A stretch of DNA of 64,000 nt from Pseudomonas putida (GCA_041071465.1 CP163498.1:62001-126000); one strand, 5' to 3'; positions 1-14,892 are shown, numbered from the stretch's first letter. Numbers and translations are program-made. The notes: a model not told the origin generated them from the sequence alone.

Positions 1-1
1 G

Positions 2-259
2 CTGCCCGTCGGCAGCGCCCGCCTGCGCCTGTCCGCCAAATTCTATCTGGTCGCGATGCTGTTCGTGATCTTCGATATCGAAGCCCTCTTTCTCTTTGCA
101 TGGTCTGTGTCCGTCCGCGAAAGCGGCTGGACCGGGTTCGTCGAAGCTCTCGTTTTCATAGCAATTCTGTTGGCAGGTCTTGTCTACCTATGGCGCGTCG
201 GTGCTCTTGATTGGGCTCCCGAAGGTCGCCGCAAGCGGCAAGCGAAGCTGAAACAATGA
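2..259 (+). CDS. nuoA: NADH-quinone oxidoreductase subunit A (N-terminus outside window)
   Basis: Small membrane subunit of proton-pumping complex I. The frame is open from the first bases of the window, so the start lies upstream; 85 residues are visible. Two hydrophobic segments remain, one containing the family motif [11 protein letters not shown] with its conserved acidic residues, and one near residues 50-70. The tail is basic ([10 protein letters not shown]), as expected for a cytoplasmic C-terminus. It is followed 10 bases later by nuoB and is the first visible gene of the nuo operon. Confidence 0.95.
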   Translation: MPVGSARLRLSAKFYLVAMLFVIFDIEALFLFAWSVSVRESGWTGFVEALVFIAILLAGLVYLWRVGALDWAPEGRRKRQAKLKQ

Positions 260-269
260 GGCTTTGGCA

Positions 270-947
270 ATGCAATACAATCTCACCAGAATCGATCCGG
301 ATGCGCCTAACGAGCAGTACCCGGTAGGTGAACGGGAAACCGTCACCGACCAACTGCTGGAGGACCAGGTCCACAAGAACATCTACATGGGGAAACTCGA
401 AGATGTGCTGCGTGGCGCGGTCAACTGGGGTCGCAAGAACTCCCTCTGGCCGTACAACTTCGGCCTGTCCTGCTGCTACGTGGAAATGACCACGGCCTTC
501 ACGGCACCCCACGACATCGCCCGCTTCGGCGCCGAAGTCATCCGGGCCTCGCCGCGTCAGGCCGACTTCATGGTCATCGCCGGTACCTGCTTCGTCAAAA
601 TGGCGCCGATCATTCAGCGCCTGTATGAGCAGATGCTCGAGCCGAAGTGGGTCATCTCCATGGGTTCGTGCGCCAACTCCGGCGGCATGTACGACATCTA
701 CTCGGTCGTTCAGGGGGTCGACAAGTTCCTCCCCGTGGACGTCTATGTGCCTGGCTGCCCGCCACGCCCTGAGGCTTTCCTGCAAGGCTTGATGCTGTTG
801 CAGGAGTCGATCGGCCAAGAACGACGCCCGCTTTCCTGGGTTGTTGGTGATCAAGGTATTTACCGTGCCGAGATGCCAGCCCAGAAAGACCTGCGTCGTG
901 AGCAGCGCATTGCAGTAACCAACCTGCGCAGCCCCGACGAAGTCTGA
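270..947 (+). CDS. nuoB: NADH-quinone oxidoreductase subunit B
   Basis: Peripheral-arm subunit that holds iron-sulfur cluster N2, the last electron carrier before quinone. The 225-residue protein shows the four expected cysteines: the pair in GLSCCYVEM (68 and 69), C134 in MGSCANSGG and C163 in [11 protein letters not shown] chose the ATG at 270 rather than the in-frame TTG at 264 because GAGG at 257-260 is then at normal Shine-Dalgarno distance and the N-terminus MQYNLTRID matches the Pseudomonas form. The stop is followed by an 80-base gap with a strong stem-loop before nuoCD. Confidence 0.97.
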   Translation: MQYNLTRIDPDAPNEQYPVGERETVTDQLLEDQVHKNIYMGKLEDVLRGAVNWGRKNSLWPYNFGLSCCYVEMTTAFTAPHDIARFGAEVIRASPRQADFMVIAGTCFVKMAPIIQRLYEQMLEPKWVISMGSCANSGGMYDIYSVVQGVDKFLPVDVYVPGCPPRPEAFLQGLMLLQESIGQERRPLSWVVGDQGIYRAEMPAQKDLRREQRIAVTNLRSPDEV

Positions 948-958
948 TCCAGCGACCT

Positions 959-986
959 GCCGCCCGCTCCCGAGGGAGCCGGCGGC
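959..986 (+). other. GC-rich stem-loop between nuoB and nuoCD
   Basis: Thirteen-base arms, GCCGCCCGCTCCC and GGGAGCCGGCGGC, pair with one mismatch around a GA turn, followed by a weakly T-rich stretch (CTTCATTCTT). It could be an mRNA-stabilising or processing hairpin, or a leaky terminator that tunes stoichiometry. No function is shown by sequence alone. Confidence 0.5.
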
Positions 987-1008
987 CTGGCTTCATTCTT
1001 AACGTTGA

Positions 1009-2807
<1,799 letters not shown>

Positions 2808-2809
2808 GC

Positions 2810-3307
2810 ATGAACAGCACGCTTATCCAGACAGACCGTTTCGCCCTGAGCGAAACAGAGCGCTCGGCCATCGAGCACGAGATGCATCACTACGAGGACC
2901 CGCGCGCGGCGTCCATCGAAGCCCTGAAGATCGTCCAGAAGGAACGTGGCTGGGTGCCGGACGGCGCCATCCACGCCATCGGCGAAGTGCTGGGCATCCC
3001 GGCCAGCGACGTCGAGGGCGTGGCCACCTTCTACAGCCAGATCTTCCGCCAGCCGGTCGGCCGCCACATCATCCGCGTGTGCGACAGCATGGTCTGCTAC
3101 ATCGGCGGCCACGAGTCGGTCGTCAGCCAGATCCAGAGCGAGCTGGGCATCGGCCTCGGCCAGACTACCGCCGACGGCCGCTTCACCCTGCTGCCAGTGT
3201 GCTGCCTGGGCAACTGCGACAAGGCCCCGGCGCTGATGATCGACGATGACACCTTTGGCGACGTGCAGCCCGCTGGCGTCACCAAACTGCTGGAGGGTTA
3301 CGTATGA
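2810..3307 (+). CDS. nuoE: NADH-quinone oxidoreductase subunit E
   Basis: 24-kDa-type subunit of the NADH-oxidising module; it carries the [2Fe-2S] cluster N1a. The 165-residue protein has the thioredoxin-like family pattern, with ligand cysteines at 91 and 96 (CDSMVC) and at 132 and 136 (CLGNC). The ATG lies 2 bases after the nuoCD stop, and the stop overlaps the nuoF start in an ATGA, which points to translational coupling with its direct partner NuoF. Confidence 0.97.
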   Translation: MNSTLIQTDRFALSETERSAIEHEMHHYEDPRAASIEALKIVQKERGWVPDGAIHAIGEVLGIPASDVEGVATFYSQIFRQPVGRHIIRVCDSMVCYIGGHESVVSQIQSELGIGLGQTTADGRFTLLPVCCLGNCDKAPALMIDDDTFGDVQPAGVTKLLEGYV

Positions 3308-4669
3308 CCATCACTTCCTTCGGCCCGGCCAACCGCATCGCGCGTTCGGCCGAAAACTCATCCGCTGACCTGGCGCCTGCGTGACGATGGCGAGCCAGTA
3401 TGGCTGGCCGAGTACGAATCGAAAAACGGCTACGCCGCAGCCCGCAAGGCGCTGGCGCAGATGTCGCAGGACGATATCGTGCAAGCGGTCAAGGACTCCG
3501 GCCTCAAGGGCCGTGGTGGCGCAGGCTTCCCCACGGGTGTGAAGTGGGGCCTGATGCCCAAAGACGAATCCATGAACATCCGCTACCTGCTGTGCAACGC
3601 GGACGAAATGGAGCCCAACACCTGGAAGGACCGCATGCTGATGGAGCAACAGCCCCATCTGCTGGTCGAGGGCATGCTGATCAGCGCCCGCGCCCTGAAG
3701 GCCTACCGTGGCTACATCTTCCTGCGTGGCGAATACACCACCGCAGCGAAAAACCTCAACCGTGCCATCGATGAAGCCAAGGCCGCAGGCCTCTTGGGCA
3801 AGAACATCCTGGGCTCTGGTTTCGATTTCGAGCTGTTCGTGCACACCGGTGCCGGCCGCTACATCTGCGGTGAAGAAACCGCGCTGATCAACTCGCTGGA
3901 AGGCCGCCGCGCCAACCCGCGTTCCAAGCCGCCCTTCCCTGCCGCCGTGGGCGTATGGGGCAAGCCGACGTGCGTGAACAACGTCGAAACCCTGTGCAAC
4001 GTGCCGGCCATCGTCGCCAATGGCAACGACTGGTACAAGTCGCTGGCCCGTGAAGGCAGCGAAGACCACGGTACCAAGCTGATGGGCTTCTCCGGCAAGG
4101 TGAAGAACCCAGGCCTGTGGGAATTGCCATTCGGCGTCACCGCTCGCGAGTTGTTCGAAGACTACGCCGGCGGCATGCGCGACGGCTTCAAGCTCAAGTG
4201 CTGGCAGCCAGGCGGCGCCGGTACTGGTTTCCTGCTGCCCGAGCACCTCGACGCACAAATGTACGCCGGCGGCATCGCCAAGGTCGGCACCCGTATGGGT
4301 ACTGGCTTGGCCATGGCGGTGGACGACAGCATCAACATGGTTTCGCTGCTGCGCAACATGGAAGAGTTCTTCGCCCGTGAGTCGTGCGGCTGGTGCACAC
4401 CCTGCCGTGACGGCCTGCCGTGGAGCGTGAAGATGCTGCGTGCGCTGGAGAAAGGTCAGGGCCGCGCCGAAGACATCGAGACACTGCTGGGGCTGGTCAA
4501 CTTCCTCGGCCCTGGCCGTACCTTCTGTGCTCACGCACCAGGTGCCGTCGAGCCGCTGGGCAGTGCCATCAAATACTTCCGGTCCGAGTTCGAAGCCGGT
4601 GTCGCGCCAGCCTCCGCTGGTGACACCCTGCGCCCTAACCTGGCCAAGCCGATCGTGGTCGGCGCATAA
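3304..4669 (+). CDS. nuoF: NADH-quinone oxidoreductase subunit F, interrupted by a one-base insertion
   Basis: 51-kDa-type subunit that binds NADH, FMN and cluster N3. Translation from the ATG at 3304 gives [17 protein letters not shown] and then runs off frame at an AAAA run (3353-3356), stopping after about 27 codons. Removing one A lets the frame continue ([15 protein letters not shown]) into the rest of the protein, for 454 residues in total. Visible motifs are [11 protein letters not shown] (FMN), [13 protein letters not shown] (NADH/FMN) and the N3 ligands in [12 protein letters not shown] plus the cysteine of FCAHAPG. A later in-frame ATG at 3461 would drop about 50 conserved residues, so I prefer the repaired gene. 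Loss of NuoF would disable complex I while all neighbours look healthy, so a sequencing error is more likely than a true mutation. Confidence 0.9.
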
Positions 4670-4767
4670 CAAGATGATTAGGCGGGTGGTCCGTGCCACT
4701 CGCCAGCTTGCCGGCAGGCCCGATTCATTCGCGGCGTGTCGCAAGCTCACCGATTTCCATTAGCCAC

Positions 4768-4783
4768 GCCCGCTCACGCGGGC
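4768..4783 (+). other. Stem-loop in the nuoF-nuoG gap
   Basis: The 133-base gap 4670-4802 holds no gene. It contains a perfect six-base stem (GCCCGC/GCGGGC) around a TCAC loop, about 20 bases before the nuoG ATG. The nuoG start has only a weak GAAGAA-type ribosome site, so the hairpin may influence translation or mRNA stability. No T-run follows, so it is not a typical terminator. Confidence 0.35.
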
Positions 4784-4802
4784 CAACGAAGAACTTTGAA
4801 CA

Positions 4803-7517
4803 ATGGCCACTATCCACGTAGACGGCAAAGCGCTCGAAGTCAACGGTGCAGACAACCTGTTACAGGCATGTCTGTCGCTAGGCCTCGACATCCCTTATTT
4901 CTGCTGGCACCCGGCGCTCGGTAGCGTTGGCGCCTGCCGGCAGTGCGCGGTCAAGCAGTACACCGACGAGAACGACACCCGTGGTCGTATCGTCATGTCC
5001 TGCATGACCCCTGCTTCCGACGGCACCTGGATCTCCATCGAAGACGAAGAATCCAAGGCGTTTCGCGCCAGCGTCGTCGAATGGCTGATGACCAACCACC
5101 CGCACGACTGCCCAGTGTGCGAGGAAGGCGGTCACTGCCACCTGCAGGACATGACGGTAATGACCGGCCACAACGAGCGCCGCTACCGTTTCACCAAGCG
5201 TACCCACCAGAACCAGGACCTCGGCCCGTTCATCGCCCATGAGATGAACCGCTGCATCGCCTGCTACCGCTGCGTGCGCTACTACAAGGACTACGCCGGT
5301 GGCACCGACCTGGGCGTATACGGTGCCCACGACAACGTGTACTTCGGCCGCGTCGAAGACGGCGTGCTGGAAAGCGAATTCTCCGGCAACCTGACCGAGG
5401 TCTGCCCAACCGGCGTGTTCACCGACAAGACCCACTCCGAGCGCTACAACCGCAAGTGGGACATGCAGTTCGCCCCAAGCATCTGCCATGGCTGCTCCAG
5501 CGGCTGCAACATCAGCCCGGGTGAACGCTACGGCGAGCTGCGCCGTATCGAAAACCGCTTCAACGGCTCGGTCAACCAGTACTTCCTGTGCGACCGTGGC
5601 CGCTTCGGCTACGGCTATGTCAACCGCAAGGACCGCCCACGCCAGCCACACCTGGCCGATGGCACCAAGCTGGGCCTGGACGCCGCCCTGGACAAAGCCG
5701 CCGACCTGCTGCGCGGCCGCACCATCGTTGGTATCGGCTCGCCACGCGCCAGCCTCGAAAGCAACTACGGCCTGCGTGAGCTGGTCGGCGCCGAGTATTT
5801 CTACTCCGGCATGGAAGCTGGCGAACTGGCACGCGTACGCCTGGCCCTGAACGTGCTGAACAACAGCCCGCTGCCAGTGCCGACCCTGCGCGACATCGAA
5901 GACCACGACGCGGTGTTCGTGCTCGGTGAAGACCTGACCCAGACCGCTGCCCGCGTTGCCCTGGCCGTGCGCCAGGCCACCAAAGGCAAGGCCGAGGCCA
6001 TGGCCGAAGCCATGAAGGTCCAGCCTTGGCTCGACGCTGCGGTCAAGAACATCGGCCAGCACGCACTGTACCCGCTGTTCATCGCCTCCCTGGCTGAAAC
6101 CAAGCTCGACGACGTCGCCGAAGAGTGCGTACACGCAGCCCCGGCCGACCTCGCCCGCATCGGTTTCGCCGTGGCCCACGCCATCGACCCGAGCGCACCG
6201 GCAGTCGCCGGCCTGGACGACGAAGCCAAGGCCCTGGCCCAGCGCATCGCCGACGCCCTGGTGGCCGCCAAGCGCCCACTGGTGGTTGCCGGTACTTCCC
6301 TGGCCGACCCGGCGCTGATCGAAGCCGCCGCCAACATCGCCAAGGCCCTGAAACTGCGCGAGAAAAACGGCTCGCTGAGCCTGGTGGTGCCTGAGGCCAA
6401 CAGCATCGGCCTGGCCATGCTTGGTGGCGAGTCCGTCGATGCTGCCCTGGATGCGGTCATCAGCGGCAAGGCCGACGCCATCGTCGTGCTGGAAAACGAC
6501 CTGTACGCCCGCGTACCGGCCGCCAAGGTTGATGCAGCCCTGGCTGCCGCCAAGGTGGTGATCGTTGCCGACCACTCCAAAACCGCCACTGTCGACCGCG
6601 CCCACCTGGTGCTGCCGGCCGCCTCGTTCGCCGAAGGCGACGGCACCCTGGTCAGCCAGGAAGGCCGTGCCCAGCGCTTCTTCCAGGTGTTCGACCCGCA
6701 GTACCTGGACAGCAGCATCCAGATCCACGAAGGCTGGCGCTGGATGCACGCCCTGCGTGCCACCCTGCTGAACAAGCCGGTCGACTGGACCCAGCTGGAC
6801 CACGTTACCAGCGCCTGCGCCGAAGCCGCCCCGCAACTGGCCGGCATCGTCAACGCCGCACCAAGCGCCGCATTCCGCATCAAGGGCATGAAACTGGCCC
6901 GTGAGCCGCTGCGCTACTCCGGTCGTACCGCCATGCGCGCCAACATCAGCGTGCACGAGCCACGTACCCCGCAAGACAAGGACACCGCGTTCGCCTTCTC
7001 CATGGAAGGCTACTCGGGCTCGGCCGAACCGCGCCAGCAGGTGCCGTTCGCCTGGTCGCCGGGCTGGAACTCGCCGCAAGCCTGGAACAAGTTCCAGGAC
7101 GAAGTCGGTGGCCACCTGCGCGCCGGTGACCCAGGTGTGCGCCTGATCGAATCGCAAGGCGACCGTCTGAACTGGTTCAACGCCATTCCGGGTGCTTTCA
7201 ACCCGGCCCGTGGCACCTGGACTGCCGTGCCGTTCTTCCACCTGTTCGGCAGCGAAGAAAGCTCGTCGCGCGCAGCCCCGGTGCAACAGCGCATCCCGGC
7301 TGCCTACGTGGCCCTGGCCAAGTCCGAAGCCGACCGCCTGGGTGTCAACGACGGCGCGATGCTGAGCCTGAACGTGGCCGGTGTGGCCCTGCGCCTGCCG
7401 CTGCGTATCAATGAAGAGCTGGGCGCTGGCCTGGTCGCGTTGCCGAAAGGCCTGGCCGGCATCCCGCCTGCCATCTTCGGTGCATCCGTCGAAGGCCTGC
7501 AGGAGGCAGCACAATGA
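4803..7517 (+). CDS. nuoG: NADH-quinone oxidoreductase subunit G
   Basis: Large iron-sulfur subunit of the electron-input arm, 904 residues. The N-terminal ferredoxin-like domain has cysteine clusters in [16 protein letters not shown] and [15 protein letters not shown], followed by the 4Fe-4S motif [13 protein letters not shown]. The larger C-terminal part is a molybdopterin-oxidoreductase-like fold that needs no molybdenum in this family. CHGCSSGCN together with the cysteine of [11 protein letters not shown] looks like the extra N7 cluster site found in the E. coli type. The stop overlaps the nuoH start (ATGA). Confidence 0.97.
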   Translation: MATIHVDGKALEVNGADNLLQACLSLGLDIPYFCWHPALGSVGACRQCAVKQYTDENDTRGRIVMSCMTPASDGTWISIEDEESKAFRASVVEWLMTNHPHDCPVCEEGGHCHLQDMTVMTGHNERRYRFTKRTHQNQDLGPFIAHEMNRCIACYRCVRYYKDYAGGTDLGVYGAHDNVYFGRVEDGVLESEFSGNLTEVCPTGVFTDKTHSERYNRKWDMQFAPSICHGCSSGCNISPGERYGELRRIENRFNGSVNQYFLCDRGRFGYGYVNRKDRPRQPHLADGTKLGLDAALDKAADLLRGRTIVGIGSPRASLESNYGLRELVGAEYFYSGMEAGELARVRLALNVLNNSPLPVPTLRDIEDHDAVFVLGEDLTQTAARVALAVRQATKGKAEAMAEAMKVQPWLDAAVKNIGQHALYPLFIASLAETKLDDVAEECVHAAPADLARIGFAVAHAIDPSAPAVAGLDDEAKALAQRIADALVAAKRPLVVAGTSLADPALIEAAANIAKALKLREKNGSLSLVVPEANSIGLAMLGGESVDAALDAVISGKADAIVVLENDLYARVPAAKVDAALAAAKVVIVADHSKTATVDRAHLVLPAASFAEGDGTLVSQEGRAQRFFQVFDPQYLDSSIQIHEGWRWMHALRATLLNKPVDWTQLDHVTSACAEAAPQLAGIVNAAPSAAFRIKGMKLAREPLRYSGRTAMRANISVHEPRTPQDKDTAFAFSMEGYSGSAEPRQQVPFAWSPGWNSPQAWNKFQDEVGGHLRAGDPGVRLIESQGDRLNWFNAIPGAFNPARGTWTAVPFFHLFGSEESSSRAAPVQQRIPAAYVALAKSEADRLGVNDGAMLSLNVAGVALRLPLRINEELGAGLVALPKGLAGIPPAIFGASVEGLQEAAQ

Positions 7518-8521
7518 GCTGGTTCACCCCCGAAGTGATCGATGTGATCATCCAGGTCGTCAAGGCTATCGTGGTGCTGCTGGCCGTGGTGGTCTGCGGC
7601 GCCCTGCTCAGCTTCGTCGAGCGCCGTCTGCTGGGCTGGTGGCAGGACCGCTACGGTCCGAACCGTGTCGGCCCGTTCGGCATGTTCCAGATCGCCGCCG
7701 ACATGCTGAAGATGTTCTTTAAGGAAGACTGGAACCCGCCCTTCGTCGACAAGATGATCTTCACCCTGGCGCCGGTCGTGGCCATGAGCGCCCTGCTGAT
7801 CGGCTTCTCGATCATCCCGATCACACCGGGCTGGGGCGTTGCCGACCTGAACATCGGCCTGCTGTTCTTCTTCGCCATGGCCGGCCTGTCGGTCTACGCG
7901 GTACTGTTCGCTGGCTGGTCGTCGAACAACAAGTACGCCCTGCTGGGCAGCTTGCGTGCTTCGGCACAGACCGTGTCGTACGAAGTGTTCCTGGGCCTGG
8001 CGCTGATGGGCGTGGTGGTACAGGTAGGCTCCTTCAACATGCGCGACATCGTCGAGTACCAGGCGCAGAACCTGTGGTTCATCATTCCGCAGTTCTTCGG
8101 CTTCTGCACCTTCTTCATCGCTGGCGTCGCCGTGACTCACCGTCACCCGTTCGACCAGCCAGAAGCAGAACAGGAACTGGCCGACGGCTACCACATCGAG
8201 TATGCCGGCATGAAATGGGGCATGTTCTTCGTCGGTGAGTACATCGGCATCATCCTCATCTCGGCGCTGCTGGTAACCCTGTTCTTCGGCGGCTGGCACG
8301 GCCCGTTCGGCATTCTGCCGCAAGTGCCGTTCCTGTGGTTCGCCTTGAAGACCGCGTTCTTCATCATGCTGTTCATCCTGCTGCGCGCCTCGATCCCGCG
8401 CCCGCGCTATGACCAGGTGATGGACTTCAGCTGGAAGTTCTGCCTGCCGCTGACCCTGATCAATTTGCTGGTGACCGCTGCGATCGTGCTCTACAACACG
8501 CCAGCCGTCGCGGCCCAGTGA
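7514..8521 (+). CDS. nuoH: NADH-quinone oxidoreductase subunit H
   Basis: Membrane subunit that joins the peripheral arm to the proton-pumping arm and forms the floor of the quinone chamber. It has 335 residues and about eight hydrophobic segments. The family loops [19 protein letters not shown] and [15 protein letters not shown] carry the conserved arginines and acidic residues of the quinone site. Its ATG overlaps the nuoG stop, and nuoI follows after 11 bases. Confidence 0.97.
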   Translation: MSWFTPEVIDVIIQVVKAIVVLLAVVVCGALLSFVERRLLGWWQDRYGPNRVGPFGMFQIAADMLKMFFKEDWNPPFVDKMIFTLAPVVAMSALLIGFSIIPITPGWGVADLNIGLLFFFAMAGLSVYAVLFAGWSSNNKYALLGSLRASAQTVSYEVFLGLALMGVVVQVGSFNMRDIVEYQAQNLWFIIPQFFGFCTFFIAGVAVTHRHPFDQPEAEQELADGYHIEYAGMKWGMFFVGEYIGIILISALLVTLFFGGWHGPFGILPQVPFLWFALKTAFFIMLFILLRASIPRPRYDQVMDFSWKFCLPLTLINLLVTAAIVLYNTPAVAAQ

Positions 8522-8532
8522 GGATTTGACCC

Positions 8533-9081
8533 ATGTTCAAGTATATCGGCGACATCGTTAAGGGCACCGGCACACAGCTGCGCAGCCTGGCCATGGTGTT
8601 CTCCCACGGGTTTCGCAAGCGCGACACCCTGCAGTACCCCGAAGAGCCCGTGTACCTGCCGCCGCGCTACCGCGGCCGCATCGTCCTTACCCGCGACCCC
8701 GATGGCGAGGAGCGCTGCGTAGCGTGCAACCTCTGCGCGGTGGCCTGCCCGGTTGGCTGCATTTCGCTGCAGAAGGCCGAGACCGAGGACGGCCGCTGGT
8801 ACCCGGAGTTCTTCCGCATCAACTTCTCGCGTTGCATTTTCTGCGGCCTGTGTGAAGAAGCGTGCCCGACCACCGCGATCCAGCTGACCCCGGATTTCGA
8901 AATGGCCGAGTTCAAGCGTCAGGACCTGGTGTACGAGAAAGAAGATCTGCTGATCTCCGGCCCCGGCAAGAACCCTGACTACAACTTCTACCGTGTTGCG
9001 GGTATGGCGATCGCTGGCAAGCCGAAGGGCTCTGCACAGAACGAAGCCGAGCCGATCAACGTGAAGAGCTTGCTCCCATAA
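8533..9081 (+). CDS. nuoI: NADH-quinone oxidoreductase subunit I
   Basis: Ferredoxin-like subunit carrying clusters N6a and N6b on the path to N2. The 182-residue protein has two classical CxxCxxCxxxC motifs, [12 protein letters not shown] and [12 protein letters not shown], near residues 57-68 and 98-109. An amphipathic N-terminal region ([13 protein letters not shown]) is typical of docking to the membrane arm. It sits between nuoH and nuoJ in the standard order. Confidence 0.97.
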   Translation: MFKYIGDIVKGTGTQLRSLAMVFSHGFRKRDTLQYPEEPVYLPPRYRGRIVLTRDPDGEERCVACNLCAVACPVGCISLQKAETEDGRWYPEFFRINFSRCIFCGLCEEACPTTAIQLTPDFEMAEFKRQDLVYEKEDLLISGPGKNPDYNFYRVAGMAIAGKPKGSAQNEAEPINVKSLLP

Positions 9082-9091
9082 GGACAGAAAG

Positions 9092-9592
9092 ATGGAATTC
9101 GCTTTCTACTTCGCATCCGGGATCGCCGTGGTCTCCACCCTTCGGGTGGTTACCGGCACCAACCCCGTGCACGCCTTGCTTTACCTGATCATTTCGCTGA
9201 TTTCCGTGGCCATGATCTTCTTCTCCCTGGGTGCGCCGTTCGCCGGCGCCCTGGAAGTGATCGCCTACGCCGGCGCCATCATGGTGCTGTTCGTGTTCGT
9301 CGTGATGATGCTCAACCTCGGGCCGGCTTCGGTCGCCCAGGAACGCGGCTGGCTCAAGCCCGGTATCTGGGCAGGGCCGGTAATCCTGGGCACCCTGCTG
9401 CTGGCAGAGCTGCTGTACGTGCTGTTCGTCACCCCGAGCGGCGCTGGCATCAGTGGCACCACCGTGGGCCCGAAAGAAGTGGGCATCAGCCTGTTCGGCC
9501 CGTACCTGCTGGTGGTCGAACTGGCTTCGATGCTGCTGCTGGCTGCAGCCGTCACCGCCTTCCACCTGGGCCGCAACGAGGCGAAGGAGTAA
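9092..9592 (+). CDS. nuoJ: NADH-quinone oxidoreductase subunit J
   Basis: Membrane subunit of complex I, 166 residues with about five hydrophobic segments. The segment with [20 protein letters not shown] is the conserved third helix that contains the pi-bulge in structures of the complex. The start is preceded by AAGGACAGAAAG. The final codons contain AAGGAG, which serves as the ribosome site of nuoK 4 bases downstream. Confidence 0.96.
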   Translation: MEFAFYFASGIAVVSTLRVVTGTNPVHALLYLIISLISVAMIFFSLGAPFAGALEVIAYAGAIMVLFVFVVMMLNLGPASVAQERGWLKPGIWAGPVILGTLLLAELLYVLFVTPSGAGISGTTVGPKEVGISLFGPYLLVVELASMLLLAAAVTAFHLGRNEAKE

Positions 9593-9595
9593 ATC

Positions 9596-9900
9596 ATGGG
9601 TGCTATCCCTCTCGAGCATGGTCTGGCGGTCGCCGGTATCCTGTTCTGCTTAGGTCTGGTTGGCCTGATGGTCCGCCGCAACATCCTCTTCGTGCTCATG
9701 AGCCTGGAAGTCATGATGAACGCCTCTGCCCTGGCGTTCGTCGTCGCCGGTGCCCGTTGGGTCCAGCCCGACGGCCAGGTGATGTTCATTCTGGTGATCA
9801 GCCTGGCAGCCGCCGAGGCCAGTATTGGCCTGGCCATCCTGCTGCAGCTGTATCGCCGCTTCCACACTCTCGACATCGATGCTGCCAGTGAGATGCGCGG

Positions 9901-9904
<4 letters not shown>
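9596..9904 (+). CDS. nuoK: NADH-quinone oxidoreductase subunit K
   Basis: Small antiporter-associated membrane subunit, 102 residues with three hydrophobic segments. Conserved membrane glutamates are visible in [12 protein letters not shown] and in [12 protein letters not shown]. The AAGGAG within the end of nuoJ is its Shine-Dalgarno sequence, and its stop overlaps the nuoL ATG by ATGA. Confidence 0.96.
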
Positions 9905-11754
<1,850 letters not shown>

Positions 11755-11794
11755 CTCTGAATCTTGCGACTTTGCCAAAGGAAACCAACCCGTC

Positions 11795-13326
11795 ATGATT
11801 TTGCCTTGGCTGATCCTGATCCCCTTCATCGGCGGCTTCCTGTGCTGGCTGGGTGAGCGCTTCGGCGCCACCCTGCCGCGCTGGATCGCGCTGCTGACCA
11901 TGTCCCTGCTGCTTGGCATCGGCCTGTGGCTGTGGGGCACCGGCGACTACACCCTGGCCCCTGCTCCGGGCGCCGAACCTGCCTGGGCACTCGAATACAA
12001 AGTCGAGTGGATCAAGCGCTTCGGTATCAGCATCCACTTGGCCCTCGACGGCCTGTCGCTGCTGATGATCCTGCTCACCGGCCTGCTCGGTGTGCTGTCG
12101 GTACTGTGTTCCTGGAAAGAGATCCAGCGCCACGTCGGCTTCTTCCACCTCAACCTGATGTGGATCCTCGGCGGCGTGGTCGGTGTGTTCCTGGCCCTGG
12201 ACCTGTTCCTGTTCTTCTTCTTCTGGGAAATGATGCTGGTGCCGATGTACTTCCTCATCGCGCTCTGGGGTCACAGCTCGGCAGACGGCAAGAAAACCCG
12301 GATCTACGCGGCGACCAAGTTCTTCATCTTCACCCAGGCCAGCGGCCTGATCATGCTGGTGGCGATCCTGGGCCTGGTGCTGGTCAACTACAACACCACC
12401 GGCGTGCTCACGTTCAACTACAGCGACCTGCTGAAGGCCGAGCTGCCAGCCGGCGTCGAGTACGTGCTGATGCTGGGCTTCTTCATTGCCTTCGCGGTGA
12501 AGCTGCCGGTCGTGCCGTTCCACTCCTGGCTGCCTGATGCTCACGCCCAGGCACCGACCGCAGGTTCCGTGGACCTGGCGGGTATCTTGCTGAAGACTGC
12601 GGCCTACGGCCTGCTGCGCTTCGCCCTGCCGCTGTTCCCGAATGCCTCGGCCGAGTTTGCGCCCATCGCCATGACCCTGGGCCTGATCGGTATCTTCTAC
12701 GGTGCTTTCCTGGCCTTCGCACAAACCGACATCAAGCGCCTGATCGCGTTCTCCAGCGTCTCGCACATGGGCTTCGTGCTGATCGGCATCTACTCCGGCA
12801 GCCAGCAGGCCCTGCAAGGCGCGGTGATCCAGATGCTGGCCCACGGCCTGTCGGCTGCCGCGCTGTTCATCCTGTCCGGCCAGCTGTACGAGCGCCTGCA
12901 CACCCGTGACATGCGTCAATGGGCGGCCTGTGGCACCGCATCGCTTACCTGCCGGCTATCAGCCTGTTCTTCGCCGCCGCATCGCTGGGCCTGCCTGGCA
13001 CCGGTAACTTCGTCGGCGAGTTCCTGATCCTGATCGGCAGCTTCGTGCATGTACCGTGGATCACCGTGATTGCCACCACAGGTTTGGTGTTCGGTTCGGT
13101 GTACTCGCTGATCATGATCCACCGCGCCTACTTCGGCCCGGCCAAGAGCGATACCGTGCTGGCCGGCATGGACGGTCGCGAACTGATCATGGTCCTGGGT
13201 CTGGCGGTATTGCTGATCCTGCTGGGCGTGTATCCGCAGCCGTTCCTCGACACCTCTGCCGCCACCATGAGTGGTGTGCAGCAGTGGCTCGGTTCCGCTT
13301 TCACTCAACTCGCTTCGGCCCGGTAA
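11795..13326 (+). CDS. nuoM: NADH-quinone oxidoreductase subunit M, interrupted by a one-base deletion
   Basis: Middle antiporter-like proton-pumping subunit. The frame is normal through [19 protein letters not shown] and [19 protein letters not shown], then slips at 12917-12921, where CGTCAATGGGC should read CGTCA(A/G)ATGGGC. The first frame then ends at 13027 in nonsense, while the true C-terminus ([17 protein letters not shown] onward) continues in the next frame to 13326. Restoring one base gives 510 residues, the expected length. The conserved remainder argues for a sequence error rather than decay. Confidence 0.9.
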
Positions 13327-13333
13327 GAGCGCT

Positions 13334-14803
13334 ATGGAATTCACCACTCAACACTTCATCGCATTGGCGCCGATGCTGATCACCACCATCACCACGGTGG
13401 TGGTGATGCTGGCGATCGCCTGGAAGCGCAACCACTCGCAGACCTTCCTGCTGTCCACCGTGGGCCTGAACCTGGCCCTGCTGTCGATCCTGCCGGCGCT
13501 GAAGGTTGCGCCGCTGGCGGTCACCCCGCTGATCACCATCGACAAGTTCGCCTGCTTGTACATGGCGATCATCCTGGTCGCCACGCTGGCCTGCGTCACC
13601 CTCGCTCACGCCTACCTCGGCGAAGGCTCCAAAGGTTTCCCGGGCAACCGTGAAGAACTGTACCTGCTGCTGCTGATGTCGGCCCTCGGTGGCCTGGTGC
13701 TGGTCAGCGCCAACCACCTGGCCGGCCTGTTCATTGGCCTGGAGCTGCTGTCGGTACCGGTCTATGGCCTGGTGGCCTATGCGTTCTTCAACAAACGCTC
13801 GCTGGAAGCCGGCATCAAGTACATGGTGCTGTCGGCCGCAGGCTCGGCGTTCCTGCTGTTCGGCATGGCCCTGCTGTACGCCGACGCCGGCAGCCTCAGC
13901 TTCGACCAGATCGGCAAGGCCCTGGCTACCACCAGCATGCCAAGCCTGGTGGCCCAGCTGGGCCTGGGCATGATGCTGGTCGGCCTGGCCTTCAAGCTGT
14001 CGCTGGTACCGTTCCACCTGTGGACCCCGGACGTATACGAAGGCGCCCCGGCACCTGTCGCCGCGTTCCTGGCAACCGCCAGCAAGGTGGCAGTATTCGC
14101 CGTGGTCGTGCGCCTGTTCATGCTCTCCCCTGCTGCCAGCAGCGGCGTGTTGAGCACCGTGCTGGCGGTGATCGCCGTGGCCTCGATCCTGATTGGTAAC
14201 CTGCTGGCGCTGACCCAGAGCAACCTCAAGCGTCTGCTGGGTTACTCGTCCATCGCCCACTTCGGTTACCTGATCATCGCGCTGGTCGCCAGCAAGGGCC
14301 TGGCCCTGGAAGCCATGGGCGTGTACCTGGTCACCTACGTGATCACCAGCCTGGGCGCCTTCGGTGTCATCACCCTGATGTCCTCGCCCTACGGCGGCCG
14401 TGACGCCGATGCACTGTACGAGTACCGCGGCCTGTTCTGGCGCCGTCCGTACCTGACCGCGGTACTGACCGTGATGATGCTGTCGCTGGCGGGCATCCCG
14501 CTGACCGCTGGTTTCATCGGCAAGTTCTACATCATCGCCACCGGCGTCGAGTCGCACCTGTGGTGGCTGGTCGGTGCGCTGGTGATCGGTAGCGCCATCG
14601 GCGTTTACTACTACCTGCGTGTCATGGTGACCCTGTACCTGGTCGAGCCAAACCTGCGTCGCCACGACGCCCCACTGAAGTGGGAACAGCGCACCGGCGG
14701 CGTCATGCTGCTGGCCATCGCCATTCTTGCTTTCGTGCTGGGCGTATACCCGCAGCCACTGCTGGAACTGGTTCAGCAAGCGGGCCTGCAACTGATCGGC
14801 TGA
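13334..14803 (+). CDS. nuoN: NADH-quinone oxidoreductase subunit N
   Basis: Proximal antiporter-like proton-pumping subunit and last gene of the operon. I use the ATG at 13334 ([13 protein letters not shown], 489 residues); a longer in-frame start at 13271 would lie inside nuoM. Motifs include [15 protein letters not shown] with the conserved glutamate, [19 protein letters not shown] and [10 protein letters not shown] strong terminator follows 27 bases after the stop. Confidence 0.97.
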   Translation: MEFTTQHFIALAPMLITTITTVVVMLAIAWKRNHSQTFLLSTVGLNLALLSILPALKVAPLAVTPLITIDKFACLYMAIILVATLACVTLAHAYLGEGSKGFPGNREELYLLLLMSALGGLVLVSANHLAGLFIGLELLSVPVYGLVAYAFFNKRSLEAGIKYMVLSAAGSAFLLFGMALLYADAGSLSFDQIGKALATTSMPSLVAQLGLGMMLVGLAFKLSLVPFHLWTPDVYEGAPAPVAAFLATASKVAVFAVVVRLFMLSPAASSGVLSTVLAVIAVASILIGNLLALTQSNLKRLLGYSSIAHFGYLIIALVASKGLALEAMGVYLVTYVITSLGAFGVITLMSSPYGGRDADALYEYRGLFWRRPYLTAVLTVMMLSLAGIPLTAGFIGKFYIIATGVESHLWWLVGALVIGSAIGVYYYLRVMVTLYLVEPNLRRHDAPLKWEQRTGGVMLLAIAILAFVLGVYPQPLLELVQQAGLQLIG

Positions 14804-14830
14804 TCGCCCCGGCAGCCTCGGTAAAACAAA

Positions 14831-14858
14831 ACACCCCGCCTAGGCGGGGTGTTTTTTT
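14831..14858 (+). terminator. Rho-independent terminator of the nuo operon
   Basis: A 22-base perfect palindrome (ACACCCCGCC, TA, GGCGGGGTGT) is followed directly by a run of seven T. It lies 27 bases after the nuoN stop and marks the end of the operon. Confidence 0.95.
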
Positions 14859-14892
14859 ATCTGCACGTTCTACTGCCTGCACCCAAGAGTGC

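Noticed and set aside
4878..7514. An 878-codon open frame on the minus strand opposite nuoG
   Set aside because: It is the antisense shadow of a GC-rich gene: composition is Gly/Val/His/Gln-rich with no motif, and the plus-strand NuoG is unmistakable. Similar long antisense frames opposite nuoD, nuoF, nuoL, nuoN, mltD and yejA2 were rejected for the same reason.
13271..13333. Longer N-terminus for nuoN
   Set aside because: It would start inside the end of nuoM; the ATG at 13334 gives the family N-terminus.
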